This document shows positions 52,858 to 62,858 of a stretch of DNA of 64,000 nucleotides, piece after piece; positions within the stretch are counted from its first letter, which is position 1; each line of letters begins with the position of its first letter. Position numbers and translations under genes: made by a program. The notes under the pieces were generated by a model, which was not told the origin of the DNA, ran no database searches, and saw only the letters and a program-made list of their open reading frames with translations. The stretch is from positions 79,102-143,101 of the forward strand of contig NZ_JAHUWJ010000019.1 of assembly GCF_019219075.1 (NCBI RefSeq), read 5' to 3'. Source of the stretch: Chitinophaga sp. sic0106. Lineage in GTDB: Bacteria > Bacteroidota > Bacteroidia > Chitinophagales > Chitinophagaceae.

Positions 52858-54222
52858 AAACTTACTAAATATATAATCCAATCTATCCTCATTAGTCACC
52901 TCTCCAGTGATCTCTCCCAGGAAATGCAGTGCTCTGCGAATATCCAGTGCCAGCAAATCTCCCGGCAGACCATTATCCATTCCTCCTTTCACATCAAACA
53001 ATGATTTGAGTACTTCCTGCAGGGCAGAGTGGTGACGTGCATTGGTGACGATCGTATCTTCCGTATTAATATCTCCGGACATTACTTTTTCTACCAGTGC
53101 TGATTTAAGGTCGTCCACATGGTCATGCTTTTTCGCGGAAATGAACAAAATACCGGGAATTTCAGAGAATTTGGCACGAATAGCAGCCTCTCCGATATCC
53201 GTTTTGTTACCTACGAGCAGGAAATTGATCTTATCCGCCTCAAAAGCAACTACCTGCTGGCGCAGTTCAGCAACGCTCATTTCGTTAGCATCGAAGAGGT
53301 ACACCACTACACCGGCCTCTTTGATTTTTTCCATCGTTTTCTGCACGCCGATACTTTCGATGGTGTCGTTGCTCTCGCGGATGCCGGCGGTGTCGATAAG
53401 GCGGAACAGGATACCTTCAATGTTCAGGACTTCCTCGATGGTATCACGGGTAGTGCCCGCAATATCGCTTACAATGGCCCTGTTTTCGTTCAAAAGTGTG
53501 TTGAGCAGTGTTGACTTACCCGCATTGGGTTTGCCAACAATAGCGGTATTTACGCCGTTTTTGATCACATTCCCCATACGGAAGGAATCTATCAGGTGGC
53601 GGATGGTGGTGGTGGAGGAAGATATAAGTTCATACAGGCGGGTGCGATCGGCAAATTCCACATCTTCCTGGCTGAAATCCAGTTCCAGTTCTATGAGGGC
53701 GGAAAAGGTGATGAGTTGATCCCGCAGGTGGTGTAATTCTTTGGAGAAGCCACCGCGCATTTGCTGCATGGCTGTTTGATGGGAGGCGGCCGAATTGCTG
53801 GCGATCAGGTCCGCCACAGATTCCGCCTGGGTAAGGTCCAGTTTCCCGTTGAGGAAGGCCCGTTGCGTAAATTCGCCGGGTTTGGCAAGCCGGGCGCCGG
53901 CTTTGGTGGTAGCATCAATGATTTGTTGCTGGATATAGGGCGACCCATGGCAGGAAATTTCGATTACATCTTCGCCGGTATAGGAGCGCGGGCCTTTGTA
54001 CAGGCTCACTACCACTTCATCAATCACGGTACCTTCGGAAACGACGCTGCCAAAGTGGATGGTATGGCTGGGCTGCAGCAGTAAATTCTTACCCTTGAAA
54101 AGCCCATTGGTAATATCAAAAGCTTTGCTGCCGCTAAGGCGGATCACTGCAATGGCTCCCAGTCCCGGCGCGGTGGCCACTGCTACAATAGTATCATCAA
54201 ATCCCGAAAGTTTCCCCAGCAT
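52843..54222 (-). CDS. mnmE: tRNA modification GTPase MnmE
   Basis: MnmE with MnmG forms the 5-carboxymethylaminomethyl group on U34 of certain tRNAs. The 459-residue protein has the N-terminal formyl-THF-binding domain, the G domain inserted in a helical domain ('GKPNAGKSTLLNTLL', 'DTAGIRES', 'NKTD'), and the conserved C-terminal FCIGK with the catalytic-region Cys456. I start it at the ATG at 54222 (MLGKLSGFDDTIVAVAT); the longer frame needs a TTG. The last 15 bases are the att core of the integrated element, so integration leaves the protein intact. Confidence 0.96.
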   Translation of the reverse strand: MLGKLSGFDDTIVAVATAPGLGAIAVIRLSGSKAFDITNGLFKGKNLLLQPSHTIHFGSVVSEGTVIDEVVVSLYKGPRSYTGEDVIEISCHGSPYIQQQIIDATTKAGARLAKPGEFTQRAFLNGKLDLTQAESVADLIASNSAASHQTAMQQMRGGFSKELHHLRDQLITFSALIELELDFSQEDVEFADRTRLYELISSSTTTIRHLIDSFRMGNVIKNGVNTAIVGKPNAGKSTLLNTLLNENRAIVSDIAGTTRDTIEEVLNIEGILFRLIDTAGIRESNDTIESIGVQKTMEKIKEAGVVVYLFDANEMSVAELRQQVVAFEADKINFLLVGNKTDIGEAAIRAKFSEIPGILFISAKKHDHVDDLKSALVEKVMSGDINTEDTIVTNARHHSALQEVLKSLFDVKGGMDNGLPGDLLALDIRRALHFLGEITGEVTNEDRLDYIFSKFCIGK

Positions 54223-54276
54223 ACGTACCGTTATTAGATTATGAAGATGCAAAGGTACTAATAAGTGTATAATGCA

Positions 54277-54313
54277 AAAATCCCCGTCCTCAGGTGAGAA
54301 CGGGGATTCTTTA
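54277..54313 (-). terminator. Intrinsic terminator after tonB operon
   Basis: AATCCCCGT (54279-54287) pairs with ACGGGGATT (54300-54308); T-rich sequence follows on the minus strand. It ends the exbB-exbD-exbD-tonB unit before mnmE. Confidence 0.8.
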
Positions 54314-54331
54314 TCAAATATCCTGACAGTA

Positions 54332-55168
54332 CTACTCTTGCAGCGTAAAGCGGATAGGAAGGTTGAACTGAACGGATACCTGGCGACCGTTTTGTTTACC
54401 AGGCTTCCATTTAGGCATGGATTTTACCACGCGGATCGCTTCTTCTTCCAGACCGCCACCTTTTGCAGCGCCTACTGTTTTAACATCTTTGATATTACCA
54501 TCAGAATCTACTACGAACTGTACGAATACAGTACCGGAGATACCGTTTTCCTGCGCAACGCGTGGGTAACGGATGTTCTTGTTCAGGTATTTGTTCAGCG
54601 CTTCTTCACCGCCCGGGAAGGTTGGTGGCTGTTCTACGAAAGTGAAGATCTCTTCTTTCGCAGGAGCAGGAGGCGCTTCTACCACACCTGTACCTTTACT
54701 GTCTTCCAGCAGACCCGCATCGATACCGTTCGGATCACCTTCCACAGTTTTGGTGCTGATGGATTTGTCTTTAATATCCTCGTGCTTTGGTGGTTCCTCT
54801 TCAGGTGGTACCTCAGCATCTTTTTTAATTACAGGAGGAGTAAACTGTACTGACGGCTTAACCGGTGGTGGCGGTGCCGGAGGAGGAGGCGGAGGAGGTG
54901 GAGTTTTCGGATCATCCGGAATCTTCACATCTTCCATCTTAATTTCCTGTATTACTGGCTTCTTAGGCCCATCGTCCTCAGAAGCCTTTACCCAATTTGA
55001 TATCAGGTAGCCACCAAGAAGCAGGATAAACAGTGATGAGGTACCAATGATGGCGTTCCTCACACGCTTGTTATACTGTCTTCTCAGTTCATAAGCCCCA
55101 TATTCTTTATTCCTGCCGTCAAACAGGATATCAAGAAAATCGGACTTTAAGACTTTAGCAGAATCCAT
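54332..55168 (-). CDS. tonB: Energy transducer TonB
   Basis: A 278-residue TonB: cytoplasmic N-terminus ('DILFDGRNKEYGAYELRRQYNKR'), one membrane helix at about 38-60, a proline-rich periplasm-spanning region (about 85-115 with 'PPPPPPPPAPPPP'), and the C-terminal TonB domain from about 200 ('NIRYPRVAQENGISGTVFVQFVVDSDGNI') to the end. It transmits proton-motive force from ExbB/ExbD to outer-membrane SusC-type receptors. It is the last gene of the operon with exbB and two exbD genes. Confidence 0.93.
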   Translation of the reverse strand: MDSAKVLKSDFLDILFDGRNKEYGAYELRRQYNKRVRNAIIGTSSLFILLLGGYLISNWVKASEDDGPKKPVIQEIKMEDVKIPDDPKTPPPPPPPPAPPPPVKPSVQFTPPVIKKDAEVPPEEEPPKHEDIKDKSISTKTVEGDPNGIDAGLLEDSKGTGVVEAPPAPAKEEIFTFVEQPPTFPGGEEALNKYLNKNIRYPRVAQENGISGTVFVQFVVDSDGNIKDVKTVGAAKGGGLEEEAIRVVKSMPKWKPGKQNGRQVSVQFNLPIRFTLQE

Positions 55169-55219
55169 TGTTAATGTTTTATGATGGATGCAAAAAAATT
55201 AGTTATTCCATAAAGACGA

Positions 55220-55810
55220 CTATTGCACGCCGTTAGCAGTTTCTGTCTGCTTAATCCATTGTTTATCCTGATCGGAGATATCAACAGTAGCATAACGCTG
55301 AATACGGTTGATAGCCATTTCATCCAGGATATCCACGAAGTTCTTATAAGTGGCATCATTATCTGCCTTTATAATCACTACAACGTCTTCTGGTTCTCCT
55401 TTTGCATTCCTAGCCTTAGCAACTTCATCTCTTTTCTTAATGATCGCGTCTCTGATTCCTCCCTTGTTAGCAAAAGTTGTTGACTGGAAGAACTCAGGAT
55501 TAGCAGATGCATTAGGATCTTGTGCTAAACCTTCGTAATAGTAAACTCTGTTATCTTTTCCGAGAAGGATGGTTAAAGCAGTACTTTCTTTTACTTTGTT
55601 CTGCTCTTGCTCATTCTCAGTATCTTTTGGCATGATCAAGTCCATTGTTTTGGGCTTGGACATGGTAGTCGTCAGCATGAAAAAGGTAATCAGGAGAAAT
55701 CCCAAATCCACCATCGGTGTCATATCCACACGGGTAGAATGTTTCTTGGATTTCGTACCACCGTGCTTCTTACCTTTTCCACCACCACTACTGGTATCCA
55801 TTTCTGCCAT
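55220..55810 (-). CDS. exbD: ExbD/TolR-family biopolymer transport protein
   Basis: A 196-residue protein with a basic N-terminus, one membrane helix (about 33-50) carrying the conserved Asp35 in 'MTPMVDLGFLLITFFML', and a periplasmic domain. ExbD and ExbB form the proton channel that powers TonB. It is the second exbD-type gene of the operon, downstream of the one at 55913 and 51 bases before tonB. The periplasmic domain is longer than in E. coli ExbD, as usual in this phylum. Confidence 0.93.
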   Translation of the reverse strand: MAEMDTSSGGGKGKKHGGTKSKKHSTRVDMTPMVDLGFLLITFFMLTTTMSKPKTMDLIMPKDTENEQEQNKVKESTALTILLGKDNRVYYYEGLAQDPNASANPEFFQSTTFANKGGIRDAIIKKRDEVAKARNAKGEPEDVVVIIKADNDATYKNFVDILDEMAINRIQRYATVDISDQDKQWIKQTETANGVQ

Positions 55811-55912
55811 AGTAGTAAGCTTTTTTGGTTTTGAAATCAGCAGCCTCTCAGGTCAGAGAGTAGCGCCGTCCAGCGGTCGCATGCTGCCATTTGCTTTGTA
55901 AACTGCTCCCGA

Positions 55913-56572
55913 TTAGTCTTTTTTAGCCGGAGATTGCATTTCCTCGTAAGCTGCTGTGCCCGGAGGAGGTGCTTCCAGATTCGTAACCAGGTTCAGTTTC
56001 TGGATATGCTTCTTTTTGAAGGTATCCAGGATCTCCTTGATTTTTGGATAAGGTGTGGCATTATCTGCTTTAATACAGTACTTCAGTTTGTTGAAGTTAC
56101 CGCCTTGTGCAGCCATACCATACTCAATCCAGGTAGACAACTCATTGTTAGCTGAGTCAGTCGGAATACCTGTATCCAAGCCTGAATGCTTACGCTGGTC
56201 AGGAGTTTCAGATAAATACTGCTTCAGATTCTTAATCGGTGTACCAACGCTGGCTCCAATTACAAAACTTTGCATTTCTTTATCATCCAGACCCAGCTTG
56301 AACTGCGTGTTCAAGTCTTCGATCAGTTTTCTTCTTTTAGGCTGGCCATCCATGCTAAAAAACACTCTACCATCTTTATCTACTGTAAACAACAGCACAT
56401 CAGAATCTGGTAAAAGAGTAGTGTTGATAGAGGACGGAGTAACTACTGTTACCGGCTCGTCTGGTTTGAACTTAGTCGCCAGCATAAAGAAAGTCAAGAG
56501 CAGAAAAGCCACATCACACATCGCTGTCATATCTACAGACGTGCTTTTCCTTGGCATTTTAACTTTAGGCAT
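55913..56572 (-). CDS. exbD: ExbD/TolR-family biopolymer transport protein
   Basis: A 219-residue paralogue of the adjacent exbD. The membrane helix (about 17-34) has the conserved Asp20 in 'MTAMCDVAFLLLTFFML', and the periplasmic domain contains 'KYCIKADNATPYPKIKEILDTF'. The two ExbD proteins probably form a heterodimer in the ExbB channel. It lies 68 bases after exbB and 102 bases before the second exbD. Confidence 0.93.
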   Translation of the reverse strand: MPKVKMPRKSTSVDMTAMCDVAFLLLTFFMLATKFKPDEPVTVVTPSSINTTLLPDSDVLLFTVDKDGRVFFSMDGQPKRRKLIEDLNTQFKLGLDDKEMQSFVIGASVGTPIKNLKQYLSETPDQRKHSGLDTGIPTDSANNELSTWIEYGMAAQGGNFNKLKYCIKADNATPYPKIKEILDTFKKKHIQKLNLVTNLEAPPPGTAAYEEMQSPAKKD

Positions 56573-56640
56573 CTTTACTTTTTTTATGGTTTACTTTAAT
56601 AAGATTCAAAACCGCTGAAATTCCATAAATAATCTGCTGA

Positions 56641-57495
56641 TTATTTGTGGTTAGCAGCAAAGCTTTGAGTTAAAGTAAAGCCAGACTCGTCAATAGCGTA
56701 AGTGATGCTATCGATGTTGGTAGTGAAGTAGTTGTACATGATGATAGCGATAGCAGATGTACCGATACCCAGTGCAGTGTTGATCAACGCCTCAGAGATA
56801 CCTAACGCCAGCTGAGATGAATCAGGAGCACCTGCGTTTGACATCGCGGAGAACGCCTTGATCATACCCAATACCGTACCGAACAGACCCAACAGGGTTG
56901 CTACTGATGCGATAGTAGACAGGAACACCAGGTTTTTCTCCATCATTGGCAGTTCCAGCGCAGTAGTTTCTTCAATTTCATTTTTGATAGTCAGAATCTT
57001 CTGATCAGTATCCAACTCAGTGTTGGTGATCATTTCTTTGTATTTTTTCAGACCTGCTTTCAGTACGTTACCTACAGAACCTTTCTGTTTGTCGCACTCT
57101 GCCAGAGCAGCATCTACATTTTTGTTAGCCAGGTGATACTGAACTTTACGAACCAGCTCAGAACCAGAGAATTTACCTTTTGCTTTTGACAGATACAGGA
57201 AACGCTCAATTACGAAAGTCAAACAAATCAGCAATACAGAAATCAGAATAGGTACTACAAAACCGCCCTTGTAAACAGTTGCAAACCAATGGCCCGCACC
57301 TTCTGCAATTGGGTGACCATCAGGATTGTTACCTTCAAAGTTCGCAGGATTACCCAGTACAAAGTAAAAGATAACAAAACCAATTACCAGGCAGATAGGT
57401 ACAGCCAACGTTGCAAATAAGTTGGATGACTTTTTAGGTTGATGGGAAGACGCCTTAGCAGTAGCTGCAGTCACAGTTGTTTTAGTCTCAGCCAT
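56641..57495 (-). CDS. exbB: ExbB/TolQ/MotA-family proton channel protein
   Basis: A 284-residue protein with four hydrophobic segments (about 27-47, 79-95, 189-214 and 233-256) and the MotA/TolQ/ExbB domain, including 'LLGLFGTVLGMIKAF' and 'ISEALINTALGIGTSAIAI'. It is the first gene of the TonB operon. The extra N-terminal helix is common in Bacteroidota. The long gene-free region upstream should contain the operon promoter. Confidence 0.93.
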   Translation of the reverse strand: MAETKTTVTAATAKASSHQPKKSSNLFATLAVPICLVIGFVIFYFVLGNPANFEGNNPDGHPIAEGAGHWFATVYKGGFVVPILISVLLICLTFVIERFLYLSKAKGKFSGSELVRKVQYHLANKNVDAALAECDKQKGSVGNVLKAGLKKYKEMITNTELDTDQKILTIKNEIEETTALELPMMEKNLVFLSTIASVATLLGLFGTVLGMIKAFSAMSNAGAPDSSQLALGISEALINTALGIGTSAIAIIMYNYFTTNIDSITYAIDESGFTLTQSFAANHK

Positions 57496-58239
57496 GTTGA
57501 TTGAAATTTTAGTGTTAAAAATTAAACTATTGTTTGTTAGAAGTTATGAATTACTGTTTTGTCTGTAATGCTTAATAGCACTCAATTTAAACTTTATTCA
57601 GTGATTCGCAAAGTTATAAGGTTGGCTCAAAAAAACAAGTGCAGCTCAAAAAATCCCACAAAAATTAACAACTGCACTAAAATGTACGCCCAGCGCACAT
57701 CTTATCCCTTTTTGAATTTGAGCAAACACTTATAATCAGCAAATAAACCAATATTTTACGAAGCCAGTACCCTGACCAGTCACTGTCCCTAATTTTGAAA
57801 TGGATTGATTTTTTTCAAAGTTGGACGCACAATTTAAGAAAATTTTCAAATGTTCCAACAATATTCTTGCAAGAATAATTATTTATTCCTTCCCGCGCCA
57901 GTACTCACTTTGAGCAGTAATCACCTCCATTTCAATGACAATTTTCTAATATTTATAAGCTGCGTCCGCCCAAATGCAACACCACCGCGGTCAAACCTGC
58001 CCACTAACGTGAAATCACTATATTAGCATAAAATATACTATAATAATTTATAGTTACATAAAAAAAGTTGCCTCCGCAACTAATGTCCTAACGCTAAAAA
58101 TCTCCCAACACCCATTTTTTCCCATTCTTATCTCCTTTTTTAGCGCTCGTGGAATTTCCTATTAAGTTAAGACTTTATATACTTACTTGCACATCACTTT
58201 TCAAAAATTGTGATTACAATTCTAAAAACCAACTGATAA
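57496..58239. other. Intergenic region between divergent operons
   Basis: This 744-base AT-rich stretch contains no gene that I can support. It must hold the promoters for exbB (minus) and the metalloprotease (plus), but I recognise no clear Bacteroidota -7/-33 pair. A small GTTGC/GCAAC hairpin is at about 58067-58080. Confidence 0.5.
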
Positions 58240-60795
58240 ATGAACAAATCTTATCAACACAAACTCGTGTTGGCACTGGCTGGAGCACTCTCCCTAGGCG
58301 CCGTAGCCTCCCCGGCTATCGCCCAGAAAAAAAAGTCCGCTCCCTCCCCTGCCGCCAACGCAACCACTAATGCCAAAGATACCACCGTCAGACCAGCCGG
58401 ACCAATGATGAAACCAGGACCTAAACAAGGCCCTAAACCTTTCGCCGAAATCATCAACCCACAAGCGAAAGCCGACTCCGGTCTCATCAACATCTACAAA
58501 CATGAAGACAGATACTTCTTCGAAGTAGCTGACTCCCTCATCGGTCGCGATATCCTTATCGTAAACCGCCTCTCCAAATCCGCAGCAGGCCTCCGCGCAG
58601 GTATGTCCGGATTCGGTGGTGACCTCATCAACGAAAACGTAGTACGTTTCGAAAAAGGTCCAAACAACAGAATCTTTCTGAAGAATATCTCCTACTCCGA
58701 GACCTCCAAAGATTCTACCCAACCTATGTTCTCTTCCGTTATGGGCTCCAACCTCCAACCAATTGTAGCCGCATTCGACGTAAAAGCACTGTCTAAAAAT
58801 AATAAAGGTTCCATCATCGATCTTACCGAATATATCAACGGTGATAACGATATCCTGTTCTTCGACCAGGGCATGAAATCCAACCTGAAACTCGCAGGTT
58901 ACCAACCTGATAAATCATACGTGGTAGATGTGAAATCTTTCCCGATGAACACCGAGATCAGAACCGTGAAAACATACGCCAAAGCACCTGCATCTCCCTA
59001 CCCTGGCATGCCCCCCGTACCAGGTGGCAACGCAACGGTTGAACTCAACAGTTCATTCGTACTGCTGCCTAAAGTACCTATGCAGTCCCGCTACTTCGAC
59101 CCACGCGTAGGTTACTTCACCACCAGTACCACCGACTTCGACGCAGATCCGCAAGGCGTGAAAAGACTCACCATGATCACCCGCTGGAGACTCGAACCTA
59201 AGCCGGAAGACATGGAGAAATATAAACGCGGTGAACTCGTGGAACCACAGAAACCAATCGTGTTTTATATAGACCCCGCCACTCCACAGAAATGGCGTAA
59301 ATACCTCATCCAGGGTGTGAACGACTGGCAGTCAGCCTTTGAAGCCGCAGGTTTCAAAAACGCCATCATCGCTAAAATGGCACCTACCAAAGAAGAAGAT
59401 TCTACCTGGTCCATCGATGATGCACGCTTCTCCGCAATCGTGTACAAACCATCCACCATCCCTAACGCCAGCGGCCCGCATATCCACGATCCACGCACCG
59501 GCGAAATCCTGGAAAGCCACATCAACTGGTACCACAACGTCATGCAACTGCTGCGTAACTGGTACTTCATCCAGGCTTCTCCTAACGATGACCGCGCCCG
59601 CAGCATGCAGTTCAGCGATGAACTCATGGGTGAACTCATCAGATTCGTATCCTCCCACGAAGTAGGCCACACCCTCGGTCTGCGCCACAACTTCGGCTCC
59701 AGCTCTACTTATCCTGTTGAAAAACTGCGTGATAAAGAATGGGTTAAACAAAATGGCCACGCCGCATCTATCATGGACTATGCACGTTTCAACTACGTAG
59801 CACAACCTGGTGACGGTATCTCCGGTGCTGACCTCTACCCACGCATCAACTACTACGATAAATGGGCTATCGAATGGGGCTACCGCCTGCGTCCTGAATT
59901 CAACTCTCCGGAAGCAGAAAAAGCTGCCCTCAATAAAATCACCATCGACAAACTGAAGGATAAGAAATTCTGGTTCGGTACTGAATCCGATCCTTTCGAT
60001 CCACGCTGCCAGAACGAAGATCTGGGCGACAACGCCATGAAAGCCAGCATGTACGGTATCAAAAACCTGCAGCGTATCATGCCTAACATGATCGCATGGA
60101 CCAGAACTTCCAACGAAGACTACAGCGATCTGAAAAGCATCTACAAGGAACTGGTTGGTCAATATGGCCGCTACATGGGCCACGTTGCCAAAAATGTAGG
60201 CGGTATCTATACCACTCCTAAAATGGTTGAACAGGCAGGCCCTGTGGTGGAATTTGTAAACAAAAGCACTCAGAAAGAAGCTATTTCCTTCCTGAGCCAG
60301 CAACTGTTTACTACTCCTAAATGGCTGCTTAACCAGGAAATCTTCAGCAAAACCGGCGACGACGGAGCCAGCGTAATCGCTTCCGTACAAAACCAGGCCC
60401 TGTCCCGCATCTTCTCGCCAAATGTATTTGGCAGCATGCTGGGCGGCGAAGCTTCTCTCGGTGCAAACGCTTATCAGCCCGCTGAAATGATCAGCGATGT
60501 GAAGAAAACCATCTTCTCCGAACTGATCACTCACCAGAACGTAGATATCTACAAAAGAAATCTGCAACGCCTGTACGTAGAAAAACTGAGCGCTTTCCTC
60601 GCACCGGCTCCTGCTCAGGGACCTGGTGCTCCATCTGGCAACATACGCCTGTCCGACGCTACTTCAGTAGCCCGCGCTGCACTCAGCTCGCTGAGAACAG
60701 AACTGCGCGCTGCAGCAGCTTCCGGCGATGCCATTACCCGTGGTCACTACCAGGATCTGATTGCATCTATCTCTAAAACAATCGATAATAAATAA
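58240..60795 (+). CDS. Zinc-dependent metalloprotease (DUF5117/DUF4953 type)
   Basis: An 851-residue exported protein with a signal peptide (about 1-29), a DUF5118/DUF5117 N-terminal region, and a metzincin-type zinc site His473-Glu-Val-Gly-His477-Thr-Leu-Gly-Leu-Arg-His483 with a downstream 'ASIMDYARFNY' Met-turn. It should cleave proteins in the periplasm or at the surface. Related proteases are often encoded inside SusCD-DUF4843-PKD loci; here it stands alone, about 27 kb from the nearest SusCD module. Codons are unusually rich in C at the third position compared with neighbours, which suggests high expression. A terminator follows. Confidence 0.92.
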   Translation: MNKSYQHKLVLALAGALSLGAVASPAIAQKKKSAPSPAANATTNAKDTTVRPAGPMMKPGPKQGPKPFAEIINPQAKADSGLINIYKHEDRYFFEVADSLIGRDILIVNRLSKSAAGLRAGMSGFGGDLINENVVRFEKGPNNRIFLKNISYSETSKDSTQPMFSSVMGSNLQPIVAAFDVKALSKNNKGSIIDLTEYINGDNDILFFDQGMKSNLKLAGYQPDKSYVVDVKSFPMNTEIRTVKTYAKAPASPYPGMPPVPGGNATVELNSSFVLLPKVPMQSRYFDPRVGYFTTSTTDFDADPQGVKRLTMITRWRLEPKPEDMEKYKRGELVEPQKPIVFYIDPATPQKWRKYLIQGVNDWQSAFEAAGFKNAIIAKMAPTKEEDSTWSIDDARFSAIVYKPSTIPNASGPHIHDPRTGEILESHINWYHNVMQLLRNWYFIQASPNDDRARSMQFSDELMGELIRFVSSHEVGHTLGLRHNFGSSSTYPVEKLRDKEWVKQNGHAASIMDYARFNYVAQPGDGISGADLYPRINYYDKWAIEWGYRLRPEFNSPEAEKAALNKITIDKLKDKKFWFGTESDPFDPRCQNEDLGDNAMKASMYGIKNLQRIMPNMIAWTRTSNEDYSDLKSIYKELVGQYGRYMGHVAKNVGGIYTTPKMVEQAGPVVEFVNKSTQKEAISFLSQQLFTTPKWLLNQEIFSKTGDDGASVIASVQNQALSRIFSPNVFGSMLGGEASLGANAYQPAEMISDVKKTIFSELITHQNVDIYKRNLQRLYVEKLSAFLAPAPAQGPGAPSGNIRLSDATSVARAALSSLRTELRAAAASGDAITRGHYQDLIASISKTIDNK

Positions 60796-60817
60796 TTAGC
60801 TGACCGTTAATTATACG

Positions 60818-60848
60818 AAAAGCCTCTCCCACAAAGGAGAGGCTTTTT
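60818..60848 (+). terminator. Intrinsic terminator after the metalloprotease
   Basis: AAAAGCCTCTCC pairs with GGAGAGGCTTTT around a 6-base loop, followed by T residues. It lies 23 bases past the stop. Confidence 0.9.
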
Positions 60849-60902
60849 ATTTAAGGATAATTGCTTAATATAGCGCGAATTTTAAACTACCAAGCCTCAA
60901 AA

Positions 60903-61925
60903 GTGAAAGATCGCACCAATAAAGTCACCATATACGACATCGCCCAGAAACTGGGCCTTTCTGCATCTACCGTTTCCCGCGCGTTGCAAAACAACCCGCT
61001 GATCAATGAGGAAACCAGACTGAAAGTGCAGGAAATGGCTACCGAAATGGGCTATGTGCCCAATTGGATCGCTTCCAGCTTACGTAAAAAGCGCTCCAAT
61101 ATTATCGGTCTGATCGTACCACGTACCTCCATGTACTTCCAGAGTACCGCTATCAGCGGTATTCAGCACGAAGCACACAAATATGGCTTCTCTATTATGA
61201 TCGGCCAGTCCGACGAAACCGTGGCCATGGAAAAAGAACTCGTGCATACCTTCTATTCCCTGCGTGTCGACGGCCTCCTGGCAGTATCTTCCATGTTCAC
61301 TACCAACACGGATCATTTCAATCCTTTTGTAAAAAATAATATTCCAATTGTTTTCTATGACCGCGTGCCCACTGACTTCAACGGCTACACGATCACCGGA
61401 GACGACTACCAGGGCGGTTATCTGGCTACTGAACACCTCATCCGCCAGGGATGTAAACGCATCGCTCATTTCTCAGGAATCCTAACCTGTAATCTGTATC
61501 AGCAAAGGCTTGCCGGATATAAAGCTGCATTGGCCGCCTACGATATTCCATTCGACGAAAGCATGGTATACGTACACGACCTTACCATGCAATCCGCAGC
61601 CAATGCTGCACACGAAATATTCTCCAGGCCGGTACTCCCCGACGGACTTTTTACTGCCAACGATTCCTCTGCCGTCGCTTTCATCCAGGAAGCCAAAAAG
61701 CAGGGAATTGATGTACCTGCTCAGATAAAGGTGGTTGGCTACTCGAATGATCTTTCATCCCGTATCATTTCCCCTTCACTCAGCACTATTGAGCAATCGG
61801 GCTATAATATGGGACAGAAAGCTGCCAGCACCATCATACAATTGATCAACCAGGACGAAGGAATAAAAGTGCCGAAAAACTACATATTTCCTGTTGAACT
61901 GATTCAGCGGGAATCAAGTATGTAA
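60903..61925 (+). CDS. LacI-family transcriptional regulator
   Basis: I start it at the GTG at 60903 (VKDRTNKVTIYDIAQ); the longer frame starts with TTG at 60861, just behind the terminator, and adds 14 atypical residues. The 340-residue protein has the LacI helix-turn-helix ('TIYDIAQKLGLSASTVSRALQ') and a periplasmic-binding-protein-like sensor domain ('IIGLIVPRTSMYFQS', 'GLFTANDSSAVAFIQEAKKQG'). It should bind a sugar or sugar phosphate and repress a target operon. No obvious target is adjacent. Confidence 0.94.
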   Translation: MKDRTNKVTIYDIAQKLGLSASTVSRALQNNPLINEETRLKVQEMATEMGYVPNWIASSLRKKRSNIIGLIVPRTSMYFQSTAISGIQHEAHKYGFSIMIGQSDETVAMEKELVHTFYSLRVDGLLAVSSMFTTNTDHFNPFVKNNIPIVFYDRVPTDFNGYTITGDDYQGGYLATEHLIRQGCKRIAHFSGILTCNLYQQRLAGYKAALAAYDIPFDESMVYVHDLTMQSAANAAHEIFSRPVLPDGLFTANDSSAVAFIQEAKKQGIDVPAQIKVVGYSNDLSSRIISPSLSTIEQSGYNMGQKAASTIIQLINQDEGIKVPKNYIFPVELIQRESSM

Positions 61926-61999
61926 TAGATCTTCAGCCAATTTATCTAGTAACTATTACATTTATCAACCGTTTTATATTTAATCAATCCTACAACTTT

Positions 62000-62806
62000 A
62001 TGAGGTTCCTTAAATTGCTGGCTGTAAGTACTGCGTTGTTTCTGACAGCCTGCCATACCACAGTGTATGTGCCACAAGCGGTTAACGCGCCGGCCCTTAA
62101 AGAAAAACATGAATTCAAAGGCAACGTTGGCCCCAATAACCTCCAGGCAGCTTTCGCTGTGAGTGATAATATTGCGATTATGGCCAGCGGCCAGTATGTG
62201 TACCGTAATGCTTTTTATGGTAATGAAAGGGGAGATAACGATGATGACGTTTTCGACCGCAATGTGCGTGGCGGAGCGTTTGAAGGTGGTGTGGGCTACT
62301 TTAAAGCATTTGGTAACAAAAAACGGGCTGTATTTGATGTTTATGGTGGTTTTGGGACCGGAGGTTTCCATACGCTGGACGAATCTTATTACGATTACGG
62401 CAACGGAACTGCCAACACTGCCGACTATCAGTTACGATCCCGGTTTACCAGGGGTTTCATCCAGCCCAGCTTTGGCATTGTGCATCCGGTGGTGGAAGCG
62501 ATTTTCAGTACCCGCTTTTCAGTCGTGAATTTTTATGGTCTTACAGCTGGCAACCTGGCCCGTGGTGCGGATAGCACGCATACCAGCAGCTTCTATCAGA
62601 TCGGCAACAGACCACGTCTTTTTTATGAGCCTGCTATTACTTTCCGGGTGGGGTATAAATATGTGAAATTCCAGATGCAGGTGGCGGCTGCGGCTTGCCT
62701 GAATGCGTCGCCAGGCACATATTTCTCCGATTATTTTCAGCCGGTGAATCTCAACCTGGGCGCCTCTATTAATATCGCCAAATGGTACGATTCCTTTAAG
62801 CACTAA
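62000..62806 (+). CDS. Hypothetical outer-membrane-type lipoprotein
   Basis: A 268-residue protein with a lipobox ending LTAC at about residue 19. The mature part alternates aromatic and polar residues ('AIMASGQYVYRNAF', 'FDVYGGFGTGGF', 'FRVGYKYVKFQMQVAAAA') like a small beta-barrel or barrel-like protein. No named family is certain. It is a single gene with its own terminator, 74 bases after the LacI gene. Confidence 0.7.
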   Translation: MRFLKLLAVSTALFLTACHTTVYVPQAVNAPALKEKHEFKGNVGPNNLQAAFAVSDNIAIMASGQYVYRNAFYGNERGDNDDDVFDRNVRGGAFEGGVGYFKAFGNKKRAVFDVYGGFGTGGFHTLDESYYDYGNGTANTADYQLRSRFTRGFIQPSFGIVHPVVEAIFSTRFSVVNFYGLTAGNLARGADSTHTSSFYQIGNRPRLFYEPAITFRVGYKYVKFQMQVAAAACLNASPGTYFSDYFQPVNLNLGASINIAKWYDSFKH

Positions 62807-62828
62807 TCATATAATTTTCCTATAGAAA

Positions 62829-62858
62829 AACAGGCGTTGTTGCAGCGCCTGCTTTTTT
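62829..62858 (+). terminator. Intrinsic terminator after the lipoprotein gene
   Basis: CAGGCG (62831-62836) pairs with CGCCTG (62846-62851), followed by TTTTTT. It lies about 25 bases past the stop. Confidence 0.85.
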
